Source: Morchella semilibera
Taxonomy: Eukaryota > Ascomycota > Pezizomycetes > Pezizales > Morchellaceae
Reading direction: 5' to 3'
Assembly (NCBI GenBank): GCA_009192285.1
Contig: CM018603.1
Span: 4,438,062 to 4,502,061, forward strand
DNA length: 64,000 bases
Under the pieces are notes generated by a model that was not told the origin of the DNA, made no database searches, and saw only the letters and a program-made list of their open reading frames with translations. Below, piece by piece: positions 13,134-25,294 of this stretch. How positions within the stretch are numbered: position 1 is the stretch's first letter; each line of letters opens with the position of its first letter. The position numbers and the translations under genes are program-made.

Positions 13134-13309
13134 TGTTTTGGGCCCAGTGAGTCCTGTGAACTTACGTACCTAAGATTGGTGGACATGGAGATATTGTAAG
13201 CCCCGCAGACCCGGTCGCAGGCTGAATTCCTTTTCTTCGGACTTTGAGTTGGCTTAGTTCGTTCTATAATACCGAGGTAGCACATAACCTAGTTTATTAT
13301 GGGTTCATG

Positions 13310-13364
13310 TTTTTTTTTTTTTTTTTGTTTACATAAGTAATCGTATCCAGCCCTAAGGCTATGA
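13310..13364 (-). repeat. Retroelement 3' end with poly(A) tail, copy 1
   Basis: Read on the minus strand, CATAGCCTTAGGGCTGGATA is followed within about 20 bp by an A-run of some 17 bases. The same ending occurs at 15090-15143. A shared short 3' tail followed by poly(A), with unrelated sequence upstream, is the pattern of LINE or LINE-mobilised SINE insertions that are 5'-truncated or recombined. No reverse transcriptase is visible. Confidence 0.55.
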
Positions 13365-15089
13365 GGATATCACACCATTTTATCGCCAGAACTACCCCGC
13401 CAGGCCCTGGCCGCACCCAATAAAGGGCATTCAGCTGGCCAGCAATCCCCCACCACCAACCTCAAGAAGAACGAAAGAAAAGAAAGGGAACCCGTCTCAA
13501 GCCTCCTCAACACTCGCCAACCTGGCGCGCTCACTGTCCCGAGCCTCATCATTCATCAGGCAAGCCTCCGAAAAAAAAAAAAAAAGAAAACAAACTCATT
13601 TAACTGAAAAGTTGGCCAAGTCCCCCTTTTCCATATAAATCCATATCATCAATAAGTCTCTCTGTGCCGGAGGATCCTGAAGTCAAATTCTCTTCTGTCC
13701 ATCGTTCATGTTTCTTTGCGAGCTCTGAAGGAGCTGAACTTACAACAACCAAAGATTGCCTCTTTGCCTTGTTCTTTACCCCCTCTTCCTTCTGTCTTTT
13801 CTCTTTCACTCCCACCTACACTCCCCCCCTAGGGTCTCGTGTCTCCTCCTGTCTTGAGTTCCTGTTTTTCCCACTTCCCTCACCCTTACCGATCTGATGG
13901 CCCAAAAGAGGGCTACCACGCACCCAGCTATTGCAGGACTTCACCATCACCCCACTGCGACTATCCGGCTCATGTTGTTTCAGTTTATGGTGGACAAGAG
14001 TTCGCAAGTGGGTTAGTTCGATGCTAGCAATGACTCTAGCATTATAAATGATATTGCTTCTCAGGCCGCTATTGTGGCAGGCTTCAACCACGACAACCTT
14101 TATCAGCAGCGCGGCCTGGTCGAACCAAGGGGGCCCCCTCCGGTGGTGCACCAAAGTAAACCATAATAATAGCGTGCCGTATGCTAATGCATGTATCCGT
14201 AATCCCATGATTCCGTTGTTTACTAGCGCGCTAATAATTTTAAGCTTTCACAGGGATGTTTCCAAGCTCAAGACTGGGAAAGTACGCACTGTGAGCACCG
14301 GGTTGGATGGCCCAGCGGTTAGTAGCCATTGTCTACTGACTTGCTGTGACTTGAGTGCGTGCTCGTTCAACCCACACTAACTTCATGGTGCTAGGAAAAA
14401 GATGTACCAGTCCCTCAGGGACTGGGAACTTTTTTTATTTTCAGCTTTGTGGGCCGGGACCTCCGCCACTCTGTTGATACTCCGTTCGAGATGAATTGAT
14501 GTGTTTCTAGATGTATTAGAGAGCCCAGACTTCTTAGCTCGTGATGACGTTGATGGGGGGTTGTAGTTGTTGTTCTTTGGGCGGCGCTGTGTGGGATAAA
14601 ACATCCAATTATTATATCATCCAGAGACCACCGACCAGCGCGCAAGCTGCGATTGGCTTTGGTCCAACCATTTGATATATACCACGACCGTTCTCTAGTT
14701 TTAAAGGCACATAACGGTGGATAATGATACCCCGGTTATTGGGTTAGGGTCTGAGGCAGAATAGTACAAGGTGGCTTCGGAATTTGATGGAAATGGACAA
14801 AATGACAGAGGTATACAAGAGATGGAGCCACTCGGATACCGTAAATCACCCTATGCCCATCTATCTATGATATGCACGTTTACACCCGCGATAAAGGGTA
14901 AGCTGGAGGTTGCCCAGCGGTCCACTTCCTGCCGCGGCACAGTGGGCCCCCGGGATAGCGGGTGGCGGGGCGAAAGGCCCAATGGCGGGATCAGTATTAG
15001 ATGAGTGTGGGAGCCGTTTCCGTGCTGGGGGGTTCGAGGGTGGATGTTGGGCTGTGTTTTGTGGGGCGAGTGATATTTTGTGACGAAGC
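13365..15089. other. No supported gene
   Basis: The stretch contains a second short A-run near 13572 and scattered open frames on both strands without domains. Nothing here is annotated with confidence. Confidence 0.4.
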
Positions 15090-15143
15090 TTTTTTTTTTT
15101 TTTTTTTTTACATGTTGAATTGTATCCAGCCCGAAGGCTATGA
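15090..15143 (-). repeat. Retroelement 3' end with poly(A) tail, copy 2
   Basis: On the minus strand CATAGCCTTCGGGCTGGATA precedes a 20-base A-run (a T-run on the plus strand, 15090-15109). It matches copy 1 at 13310-13364 over about 24 bp with one or two changes. Upstream of the tail both copies also share GTTCTTCTTGAG at different distances, but otherwise diverge. Confidence 0.55.
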
Positions 15144-15485
15144 CATACTCCTGAACTTCCCACGCTTCCGCCTCCACCTTCAAAAAAGGAAAACATAAAT
15201 CATAACTCACTCAAGAAGAACATCAGAGCTAGAGACTACCACCCATGCCGTTGCTCTAAGGGGGCTTTCCAGCTTCCCAAGAAAGGCCAGTTGGTATTCA
15301 TAAAGCCGAACTTTGGGACTAGAGCGTCGGCTGCTCTTACCGCATCTCTGCGGCCGGTAAAACGCCCGAAGGCTCCCACACGGACGAAGAACTCCATTGC
15401 GGTGTCCCAAGCCTATAAAATGAAGCAGAACATAGAATCATCAACCCGCAAGGGGCCGGGACGCTAACACACCAACAGACACTTA

Positions 15486-15860
15486 CTATAAAGGCGCGAG
15501 CGCACTATTCTGTTTTCCATCTTTCATAAGGCGCCTCGCCAAGCAGCTCACGCCGCGCGGTCTCAGACTAACCCCGTCATCAGAGTACTCGTCAGTAAAT
15601 AGCACCCGACAAGCCATAGCAGCTCGCTCCCCTAGTGCTATCACTGCCCCCTCCCCCCACAACCTATGGCACCACGCGCCACAAGTCTTCGTCTCACCAT
15701 GTTTGCACCTTAAGCACCTCAGCCTGGCTGGCCTTAACGCGTGTTGATCCCCACCGATGGATACCTCAGAAGCCCTAAGGATAGGCTTGGTAAACACCCC
15801 AACCGCAGCGGTACCGACGTGGGCCTCCGTCCTCTCGGGCCAGTTCATATTTTCTGCCAT
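15486..15860 (-). CDS. Weak candidate, 124 aa with Cys/His cluster
   Basis: An ATG-initiated frame contains CLRCKHGETKTCGAWCH around residues 48-64, whose CxxC...CxxxCH spacing could bind zinc. The rest is Arg/Ala-rich and lacks a recognisable fold. It may be a remnant of the retroelement whose tail lies 350 bp away, because some retroelement proteins carry small zinc knuckles. The spacing does not match the classical CX2CX4HX4C knuckle, so this is only a possibility. Confidence 0.2.
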   Translation of the reverse strand: MAENMNWPERTEAHVGTAAVGVFTKPILRASEVSIGGDQHALRPARLRCLRCKHGETKTCGAWCHRLWGEGAVIALGERAAMACRVLFTDEYSDDGVSLRPRGVSCLARRLMKDGKQNSALAPL

Positions 15861-18800
15861 GCTGATTCTATATATGAACCGCCACGGCCTACAGGGGTTT
15901 GCTAAATCCCCCGTTTCTGTATGAGGTGGGACTCCATATAATCATAGAACCCCTACCCCCCTCCACGTCTTGCCCCCCGCTTCGGGCACTCTTTAATGAG
16001 CACGTTCCCTCCGCCCAAAGGGACTACCCAATGGTTGACCTAGACCGCCTAGCGGACGCTGGCTGCCCTCCAAGATTCCCCACCATGACCTCATAGATCT
16101 CGGTCACAAACGACTGAGAGGAACGGAGTAAAGCACTTTTACTGACTACTTTAGCCCTACCGCGTCACGCCTCGGGCCTCGCATTCTTCCATGGCTTGAG
16201 AGGCCCCTTCAGCCTCGAATGTAGCACGCTATCCATTCACATCATCGGCCCCTCCGGGTCTGTGGGCACGAACGCTCCCAAAGTACGGGGCGCCTAGTCA
16301 AAGTCTTCAAACCCCCTGCGGCTTACCGCCGCCCTCATAGTTTGGTCCTCAAAGACCATCGGGAATCTAATCGGTTAGTTTTCAGGATACGCTACCGGTG
16401 TTCTCCCTGTGTTCCTGAAGGGTGTGACCACCCCGTCGGCTCCGGTAGCACTGTGTGTGTGGCGAAGCTTGTTGGTGCAATAGGTGGATTGTATATATGT
16501 GTTCAGTGGTACCAGCGGCTACGACGTGTACAAACTAGAATTTAGGCTACGGTGATCGACTGATTCTCTCAATTTCCCCGTTACAGACAATTTGATTGAT
16601 CAAATCATAAAATCTCACTCGGTGGTTCAGAACATGTAGTGTTCTGTAGGCTTGGGATATAAATGATTTGGTTTTCGTGACGAGGCCGAGGGTTAGGGGT
16701 TTGGAAAATAAACTCACATAATTAACTTGCGCAAACGCCTATCGATTGAATATCTGTATTATTTATAGATATGGAATTTATGTAGAAATATAAGGGAAGT
16801 TGTCCCTTTGTTTTACGGGCAATCAGAATTTCCTTTGCTTACTCGTTGTTTACATTGTTGTTGTGGACCCGAGCCCAGTCCACACCTTTTTTCCCCCTGC
16901 CCTTTGGTGCGCTTACATAGGCTGCCGTACAAGAGTAACCCACACCACTTCCACCATTCACCAGAAACTAGTGGAATAAACGAACAATCGCCATCCTCGT
17001 CCCTGCAAGGACACCTACAGCACCCCCCACAAGAACAATCGACACCCCCGCGCAAATTGAGGAGGGGGGGGGGAGGGGCGACAGCTAGCGTGAGGTTTAC
17101 GCGCAACAACAATAAGAAGATTTATGCCTACTGGACTATAGATGTGCACCTTGCAACTGCCGGGTAACGAGGCCCACTGCTACAACCCCGCTATCGTCGT
17201 GCGCGGTAGAGTCTCCGCAATGCTCCTCGACCCTTCCAATCACCGGTAACCAAGAAGCCCTACTTACAGGAGGGGGTTATATCGTTTGGGGAGTGTCGGA
17301 TGAATGTATGTATACTCCCCACACAACCCCCCCCCCTTACCCCGTACCACGAGGATAATGGGGGGTGGATTCGTTTGGGAAACAATGTGCTGACGGATAG
17401 TGCTTAGTAGGAACGGAGCGGATACCTAACCACGCGACCTAGCCGCTATTGTTCTTCCAACCATCCCCCCTACGATAGGCATCGGCGGCGATGTATGGCT
17501 TGATCTTTAGGGGGGGTATCCACTCTCCTGAAGGGAGTGGGGCTTGTGTTTGTTTATTGATATATGGGAGATACATCGATGAGGTTTGCTGAAAGAAATT
17601 AAGATGCTTTCTGGTGCGTTGAATGCATCCATCCTGACCACAACTTTGCTAATCCGTCAGCAGGGCTGGAACAGATGTTCCGGGCGAGATTAACGAAAAC
17701 TCCACCCGCATATATTATACCCATTTCTGCATTCGGCTCACCTGGATGCGGGACGCGACCGTAGCAAATCAAACCAGCTGTCGCTCGGGATTTTGCAGGC
17801 TTCCTATGGTGTGGGGGCCGAACGAAGTCGCGGGGCCCAACGATGCTTGTTTTCAACGACTGTACACTAAATGACAGGACCATTTATATCTTTTGCAGGG
17901 GGCTGCTATAGTTCCGGGAACATCTACTAAATGGAAGCGCGTTAACCGTTATTAGGATCAGATACTCCCCTGGCAAGGAATTAGATCGACCGGTAGACAC
18001 TTAGGATGTCGCTAGTCTAAGTTAGCGGATAGGTGCCGGATCGACACCCCCAAGGATGTATAGGAAGGGTTGGAGAACGGTCGAGCGTAGTATTCCAGGA
18101 GGGGGAGCAGTGGTAAGAGAGACAAAGTTAATTTTGGAAAGTATTTACTAAGATTACCATCTACAGGCAAAACCGGCCCGAATGCACCAACTATCACCGA
18201 CCACTAACCTATCGACGCATGCTTTGCCTCCTCTCTTGCTCATCACCCCCAAATCCCATGTGTTTCCCTCCTTGCTGAAGATGGAATTTGATGGATGGTG
18301 ATCGCACGGCCTTAGAGCCCAGGAATCGTTGTTAGTTTTGTCACCGGAAGAGCGGCTCCGATGGCAATACCACAGTACCAGCCCCTCGCCCAGGGTAAAG
18401 TCCATAGCTGTTTACCATTGGTGGTCTTCAGTCTACGATGTCAGCAACTAACCCCGATCTCAGGCAGCGCTCGAAGCATCAAAAACACATCGGCATCAAA
18501 AATACATGCTCATGGGATGTGCATCGGATCGGCCTGCAAGAACAACTATCTCCCTCTTCCCCTCTCGGCCTCATCCTCCTCCCTTAACCCCCCCTTCTTC
18601 GGACTCAATCATATTCGCCTCTGCTACTGCTCCGCAGGGCTACAGGTCTAAAGCTGGGCGAAACAGACAGAAACATCGCATATTACATATTATTGGAGAT
18701 ATGTGGCCGAAGAACGGATGTTTAGGCATTATAGTATCCCCACGGCTTCCAACCCTCAACTCTTCAGGCACTTAGGTTATGGATGGGTGGTTTTTCACCT

Positions 18801-20445
18801 ATGTTCCGGAGCTTCACCGCATATCAAGCGACCGAAATGTTTCGGCGGAAGCCTTCTCCAGCAACATGAATCCTCACTCTGTGGCCATTTACTCTTCTAG
18901 ACAGCCCACTCAGGGGTATGAAATTCTACTCAGAGCATGACAGGAACTGTTGGTTTACCGACCGCTATGGAGGTTTAAGGTACAATTTTCCTTATTCAAT
19001 GTGCAACTCCCTTACTCTTCGGGTGCGAGAATGATACGGAATGCTATCTGCTATCTGAATGTCTAAACGAGCAGCACATAGTCTTAGCAGTCTTCAAGGG
19101 TCTAAGAAGCCCAGCAGCTGAAACAAAAAGGTAAGTGGGTCACTCATTTTCATCCACAACGTCACGCGGTTGGGCGGATTTCACCGAGCAAATGAGGAGC
19201 TAGTAGCTTCTGGGATCGTTCTTGGTATTGCTGAGAGCAAACTAGTCCAGAATAGATGAGTCGCGGTGCACGGTCCTATGTCCCCATTATTCACTTGAAT
19301 AGTTATTTGTTTACGGTAGCTGGCTTCCCCAACCCGTCCTAGGCGGTCCCCGCTCCGTTTTGACATCACATACACCTCCTATCTGGGATCTCACATCTGT
19401 TTACAGTATTATTGACCCACTATGCCGGTCATAGCAGCTCCGCTACTCCTTGTGAATCGGCACTAGGGCCACGAGGAACTTATATAGGGAGGTTGGGGAG
19501 AAAATGGAATAGTGATATTCTCCAAGGTGGGAGTGGTGCTATTAAGAGGGATACCGGCTATATATTCGCAGGAAACGGCTTTCTCTTTTTCCCCGTTGTG
19601 ATTCTTTATACACTGATCTATAGCAGAGCTCCCCATCGGGGAAAACCGCTGCACTCCTGATCCCCTCGTGGTAATCGCTCACTAATCCCTATATAGAGTG
19701 GGATATCGTTTTTGCGGCTTGATTCGCCGCCGAGAACCAAAGTTTTGGGTTGAGAAGACAGGGAGCAAGGAATGTTTCTACGAGGCCCCCCCCCCTCCAA
19801 TTGTAACAGCAGACCAGGTACCATGACCAGTTATATTTAATTTAATCCTGTTTATTATCAAATATTATTTTAATGTCCACACGATAGAATTCGGGTTAAT
19901 GCGTAGAAGGGGCAGACCGGACATGGTGGTTGGAGTAAACGTGGAAAGGAGGTAAAGCAGTGCTCGTCTAGGCAGGTGGAAGATGGACTTCGACCCTATT
20001 ATTGGCCGAATCATGGTATGTCACTCGGCACGCCCAACAATTCCTGTTGGGTGAGGTAAAAGATCCTATAGTAGGTGTGGCATATAATACGACATTACTG
20101 ACAGAGAACTGTAGTTGTGGCAACACGAGTACATAGAATGTGAGAGTCCTGGCCTACAACCACCTGCAACCTTTCCGTGGATAGCGTGGTGAAGAAGAAC
20201 TGAGTTATGGTAAATCTTTAGCTTCGAGTGGCCTTCCGTGATAAACTGCTCTAAAAAACAAAGTGATCATGGGACACACCAGTGTCCAAGCTTAGATGGT
20301 CCTCTCTGATTTCTCGCACGATATATAAGGTGGAGCACCTAGTCGGACTGATTTAGGTTTATATGTTGGGATTGCCGATCGCTCCGCGGTACGTGCAGCA
20401 CACGCAGCCAGAATTCTTAAAGCCCTCCAAATGAGTGGTTCAGCA
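15861..20445. other. Long stretch without supported genes
   Basis: No reading frame here is convincing. Homopolymers occur at 17064-17073 (G10), 17327-17336 (C10) and 19786-19795 (C10). I see no repeat boundaries or RNA genes. Confidence 0.4.
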
Positions 20446-21216
20446 TTAGTTTACATTCGGAGTTTGAGACCCAGTCTTCAATTTCTCCTGAGCCTCCATC
20501 AAACTATTAAAATCCCCTTTTTTAGCAATCTTATTGCCCTTTTTATCCTTCACGATATGATCGATGGGACAGCGGCGCTTACCGGATTTGACGACATTAA
20601 CGGCGACGGAATCAGCGGAGACAATGTCTCCATGAAGCAGGGCATAGTGAAAGACAGTTTGAAGGTGTGGATCAGACGTAACCTGGGCCTTCTTCCACTG
20701 TTTCCTCATGAAGGCAACAGTCTCCACCTTAGACATAGTGGAAGTAGAGGGCAAAATATAGTCTATGCCATGAAACCTAAAAGCAACAGCCTCATAGGCT
20801 TTAATCATTAGTGAGGAACTATGTTAGTGGGTGGGTTAGTTACCTGTGGCTTGCAACTTCTTAATTGTTTTCTTGAGTTTGGCGATTTCAGCATCCTTTG
20901 CGTCAAGCGCATCCTTTGCGCCAAGCGCATCCTTTGCGTCAAGCGCATCCTTTGCCTCAAGCTCATCCTTTGCCTCAAGCTCATCCTTTACCTCAAGCTC
21001 ATCCTTTACCTCAAGCTCATCCTTTGCCTCAAGTGCATCCTTTGCCTCAAGCAATTCAGTGCTGGAGTCGCTGGTAATAGTGATAGGGGTGGCGACAGGG
21101 GCAGCAATAGGGGTGGCAACAGATGCATCGTGCATATCATCGCGCGACGCAGGAAGGACTGGTGACGCAGCAGGGGCCGGACGGCTAGTAAAAGGGGAGG
21201 AAAGCAGGGTGTCCAT
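20446..21216 (-). CDS. Two-exon coiled-coil protein with hexapeptide repeats
   Basis: Exon 1 (21216-20844) starts at an ATG and exon 2 (20798-20446) ends in a stop. The proposed 45-nt intron (20799-20843) has donor GTAACT, a CACTAAC/CACTAAT branch site and acceptor AAAG, and joining keeps frame to give 241 residues. Residues 1-52 are Ser/Thr/Pro/Ala-rich. About residues 53-110 are eight to nine copies of a hexapeptide of the KDELEA type, then a Lys-rich segment (EIAKLKKTIKKLQ) typical of a coiled coil. Exon 2 encodes an alpha/beta-looking segment with a Lys-rich C-terminus. There is no signal peptide, and no family is recognised. The splice acceptor is not ideal; if the intron is wrong these are two separate frames. 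Confidence 0.5.
20891..21052. repeat. 18-bp coding minisatellite, nine copies
   Basis: Nine head-to-tail 18-bp units begin at 20891 and every 18 bp to 21035. Typical units read GCATCCTTTGCGTCAAGC and TCATCCTTTGCCTCAAGC. On the minus strand they encode the KDELEA/KDALDA hexapeptides of the host gene. Unit length is divisible by three, so copy-number change would lengthen or shorten the coiled coil in frame. Confidence 0.95.
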
Positions 21217-23465
21217 GGTTTTGGTAGTGTTTTGGAAGCGCGCTGGTATTTTGTTTTTTCTTTGGTTGTAAGTGGGGTCAACTCTTGGTGGTGGATGATG
21301 TGGTAGGGGCTGCGGGTTCAGGGTTAGGTTTGACTGGCACTAAGCTGGCACTAAGGAAAAAAAGTCCCTTACGCACCTACAGTCCTACTCACGCTCTCTA
21401 TTTCCTATTATTTCCTACTATTTCTTATAGTACATAAGGACCCTATTTTTGTACCTAGAACAAGCAAGAGGGTTTACCTGACGAAATCCACACACAATGG
21501 TTTCGAGCCCCGTCCATATAAAATACATGCCAGGTAGATCAAAAGAGCGAAAGGCCCGGGGGAAGTAGTACATAATCGATAGTACCGGGGAACGGAAAAA
21601 GAAACAAGTAAACCCCCTACCGCAGCAACACACCTACCGCGCCCGCGAAAGATCTGGAATCGACACCAACGCCAAGGTCTCCCAGGTGGCATCCCCCGCA
21701 GCCTATTAGTCCTTAACTCTACGCCCCGAAATCTTATCGTTGCAGCTCCTAAAGATCTGGTGGTCCAGAATCAGGTGGCCACCTCATCACAGCCAGACTA
21801 CTGGCTTTCTTGAACGCATGTTTCTGAGACGTCGGTGCACTAATCCCGATATGTCTAGCCAGCCCTCGGCACCAGATAAGTGGAGCGGGGATAGAGCGGT
21901 CCTTACGTGGATATAGAGGTACGGAAGGGGGTACTGTATGGAACGACTTGGTAGGAAAGTAAGAACAGAAGGTGTGGTACGTTGGCTCCTCAGGGAGGGG
22001 ACGTTGGGTGGGGTTTGCTGATAACGGCCGGGCAACAGATGTGGGGTAGGCTAGTGTCGATTAACTAAACACAACAACATCCACGTTTCCTGTCGTGGTA
22101 ATTTTGTCGACTGATGGACTGCTATCCATCCGGAGGGTGTCTAAAGGAAATATGAAGTTCTAGTGGCCTGGCGATGGGAAGAAATCCCTCGTGCTACAGT
22201 AAAGGGGGTTTGCCACAGCAAGAGGGGAAAATGTACACGCGGGCCCTCAACAGTATGATACCCCGTCCTCATTCGCAACAAAAGTGGTAAAGCGATCCGC
22301 CACTAACTGAGTTATGGGATAGGTAGAGGTAGATGGCATTATGAATAGTACCTGAGGCGTGGGGGGGGGGGGGGGGCGGGTTCATTGCTGAGAGCTTAGG
22401 GTTTGAAGCCTCTCCAGCTCATGACAAGCAGCACACGCACACAGCTCGCAGCTTGAGTTGGATGACCCTACCTGCAGCGGTATCCACGATCGAGGTATTA
22501 CCCGCACTGGTAGTTGAACCCCGATTAAGGCACCAGTACACCGTTAGCCCTATCCCAACTTAACTCCCCCTCATCTTTCTATAGAGAAAGAAACTGATTT
22601 ACTGTGCATTATAGACCAAAGAGAGTATACTGCACTTTTTATACTCAAAGGGGATATGGAGGGGTGCAGGTTGTCCGCCATCGACAGACTGAGATAGGCG
22701 AAGGCAGAAGGCAATGATATCCGGCAAAGGGGTCTAAATGCTTCGCAGCGTGGTTAGGGACCGAAAATGGTATTTGAGGGGGAGGTTAGGGGCCCTAGGC
22801 AGACTTATGCGTGGTCGCAAAAATTAGTTCTCCTTGGGATACTAACAAAGCCTATGTCCGGGTCTAATATAGAATTTTGTTAGCCGGAAAAAAGGATTTA
22901 ATAGTTATAGATATTCTTATGGGCAGTTTACTTAAGGTATTATATCCATCCCCCGTGATCACTAATCCCGGGGATGCCCAGGGTTATAATTAGCATTCGA
23001 GTTAACAAGAAGAATTTAGGTGCTCAATATGTATATTGGGTTCTGGAGATCTTCGACTCTTCGACCAGTTATTGGACAGCCAGCGCCTCGCAGTGAGGAA
23101 CACCCCAAAAACTGAGACCTACAACCGGTGGGAGGCGCAAAGACCCCAAGAGAACTGGCATAGAGTACCGCCTCCTACGAAGAATAGGGCTGTTCAGAAT
23201 CCGTGTAACCCTCAGAAGGCGCTCAAGTCAGATGCTGAAGATATCGCGCTTATGGAGATAATTATAGAGGGATGCTATTCTGGTCCTCTCCCCCAGCACC
23301 TGCGCTCGCAAAAAGTTGGAAGAGATGGAGGTGTGTTTCCTGATTCTTACCTCCATCTTCTATCCTTGTCCGTTTCTTTGCCTCTTAGACCTATTGAGCT
23401 TCTCCTTACAACATCTAAGTCCAACCACCACCAAAAAATACCTAGCATGCAAAAAGATTTATCAG
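21217..23465. other. No supported gene; G16 tract
   Basis: The stretch contains a 16-base G-run at 22361-22376 and no convincing open frame or repeat structure. Confidence 0.4.
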
Positions 23466-23548
23466 GGCCCTAATCCGGGATTGAACCGGAGACCTCCTGC
23501 ATTTAAGGCGAACCCAAAGCAGGAATCATACCACTAGACCATCAGGGC
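23466..23548 (-). tRNA. tRNA-Pro (anticodon TGG) with 11-nt intron
   Basis: The minus strand folds into a full cloverleaf. Acceptor GCCCTGA pairs with TTAGGGC, including one G-U pair. The D-arm holds TAGTGGTAT, and the anticodon stem is CCTGC/GCAGG. The T-arm is TCCGG-TTCAATC-CCGGA. The anticodon TGG is followed by G37 and then an 11-nt intron (TTCGCCTTAAA) at the canonical 37/38 position; mature length is 72 nt before CCA. Box A (TGGTCTAGTGG) and box B (GGTTCAATCCC) act as the internal Pol III promoter. Confidence 0.95.
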
Positions 23549-25294
23549 TTGGGATGTGACACATTGTCTTTGCCATTTTGATGCCTAGTCATCGCTGATC
23601 CCTGTCAGGTGTTGCGGCTGGGGATAATAGCAGGGGTGCGGCCGGTATATGATTATTAATTGCCCTCGGGAATGGGTCAGAATATAAGAAAGGAGACCGC
23701 CGTGAGAAATACTGGATGCGCGGTTTCCTGGTTTAGCCCAGCCTGAGGTACCTGACGCCATGAGCCATAGGTTTGAATGGTGACGGTCGGCAGTGTAGGT
23801 TGGGGATGATTCCGGTTATAGCTAACAGAAAGATGATATATTAACTAATAATAAGAGAATTATGAGCTAAAGATCTAGACAAAAGCTACTAAGCTATATA
23901 GACATATCCTACACATCTATAGACAGCGGTTGCTGTTACGTTCTCTCCGGCGCTTACGCGGCTACCTGAACCTAACCCATTACTAAGCACTTAAGCATTG
24001 GCGTCGGGTTCCGGCGCAGTTAACCTCGACCATAAACCATCGCCTCTTGAGTTGTATCCATTGAATCAGTGTTAGGCCTCTGCCTACTATGAACCTTGGG
24101 CAAATCAGATTAGGCGACCTCCTGTGCGCGGGCGATGCAACAGGATGGGGGGGGGGGCCGTTGGATCTGGTGGGGTTAGCGTCGGGGGAGGTTTATGAAA
24201 GTGTTAGAAGTCATTATGTCCGGGGGAGTGTAGAGGCACCCGACGGAAGGTTTCACCAGATCATTGCTTGACAGTCTTCCGTCGGAGGGGCGGTGGGCGG
24301 CATTTTGAGGGGTTGGTTGGATCAGGTAGGAGGGTGGGGGGGGGGGGGTAATCCGTTTGTTAGATGTATTGGCACACCGGAGGCCTCGGCCCTTTATAAA
24401 CAAAGGTTAGGTATTTCATATGAGCATGTTACCTTTGGTAGTTTGTAGATGCGCGAGATCTAATAACATAGGATTTCTAAGGTGAGTATCGCATGAAATG
24501 GGTGGAAGTCCTGGGTAGCTGTTCATGTTGGTTGATGGCATATATCTCGCTCTCTATCTACTTGATAGACCTATTGTTTACGGACTCAAGGTTGTAAACC
24601 TATGGTTGTGAAACGTGTGGAGCTTTCAAGGATATTCCAGACTAAATACCCCCCACTCAGGGAAGGGAATACCTCTATCGTTTAGTCCTTGCACTTAGAC
24701 ATATCCACACTGCTGCGGGTGAGGCTTCCGTGTGGGTATCAGACCGAGTGCTACCTCATTGACCAGACAGCTTTCTTAGAATACGAATCCTACGGAGTTA
24801 ATGGAGGGCATCCCGTGAACTATAACCTTTTCTATCGCAATAGTGGGTGAAGGGTTTTTGAATAGACCAGGTTTCTGTAGGTATCTTTGAATTTTCAGAA
24901 ATCTAGCCGACTAATCATAGGAGCGGGGAACCTCTTTATACTAGTTCTGGCGCTAATAAGGGAATCTTTCTACATAACAGATAGAAAAATGGGTAGAAAG
25001 CATAATGTGAGTTGACCCCTTTCTGGATAAGGGGCCGGGGGGATCAATAGGTCGACCCTCGTTCTATTAGGTAGAACATCTAGTAGAACGTGTTTTATCG
25101 CTTAGTCCTCTAATGTCAGGGTGTTTTTATAAAATCTACGTCGGTCCCCAGCTTCCCCAGACCACTCTTGAGACCTGCTCTTTCTAACGTATTTGGTTTT
25201 GTTCAGTCAGCTACTACATTTAAACGTATCTTCGACCTATAAATCGCAGTACCCAAAAGCTCCCTTACAGAGACCACTAATCCCTACTCCAACA
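23549..25294. other. No supported gene
   Basis: G-runs occur at 24147-24156 (10) and 24336-24348 (13). There is no convincing reading frame. Confidence 0.4.

Noticed and set aside
20846-21271. Plus-strand 141-codon frame across the 18-bp repeats
   Set aside because: It is the complement of the coiled-coil gene; Ser/Phe/Ala repeats are a by-product of the repeat unit.
23036-23473. 145-codon frame running into the tRNA gene
   Set aside because: No ATG at the stated start, overlaps the tRNA, and has no domain.
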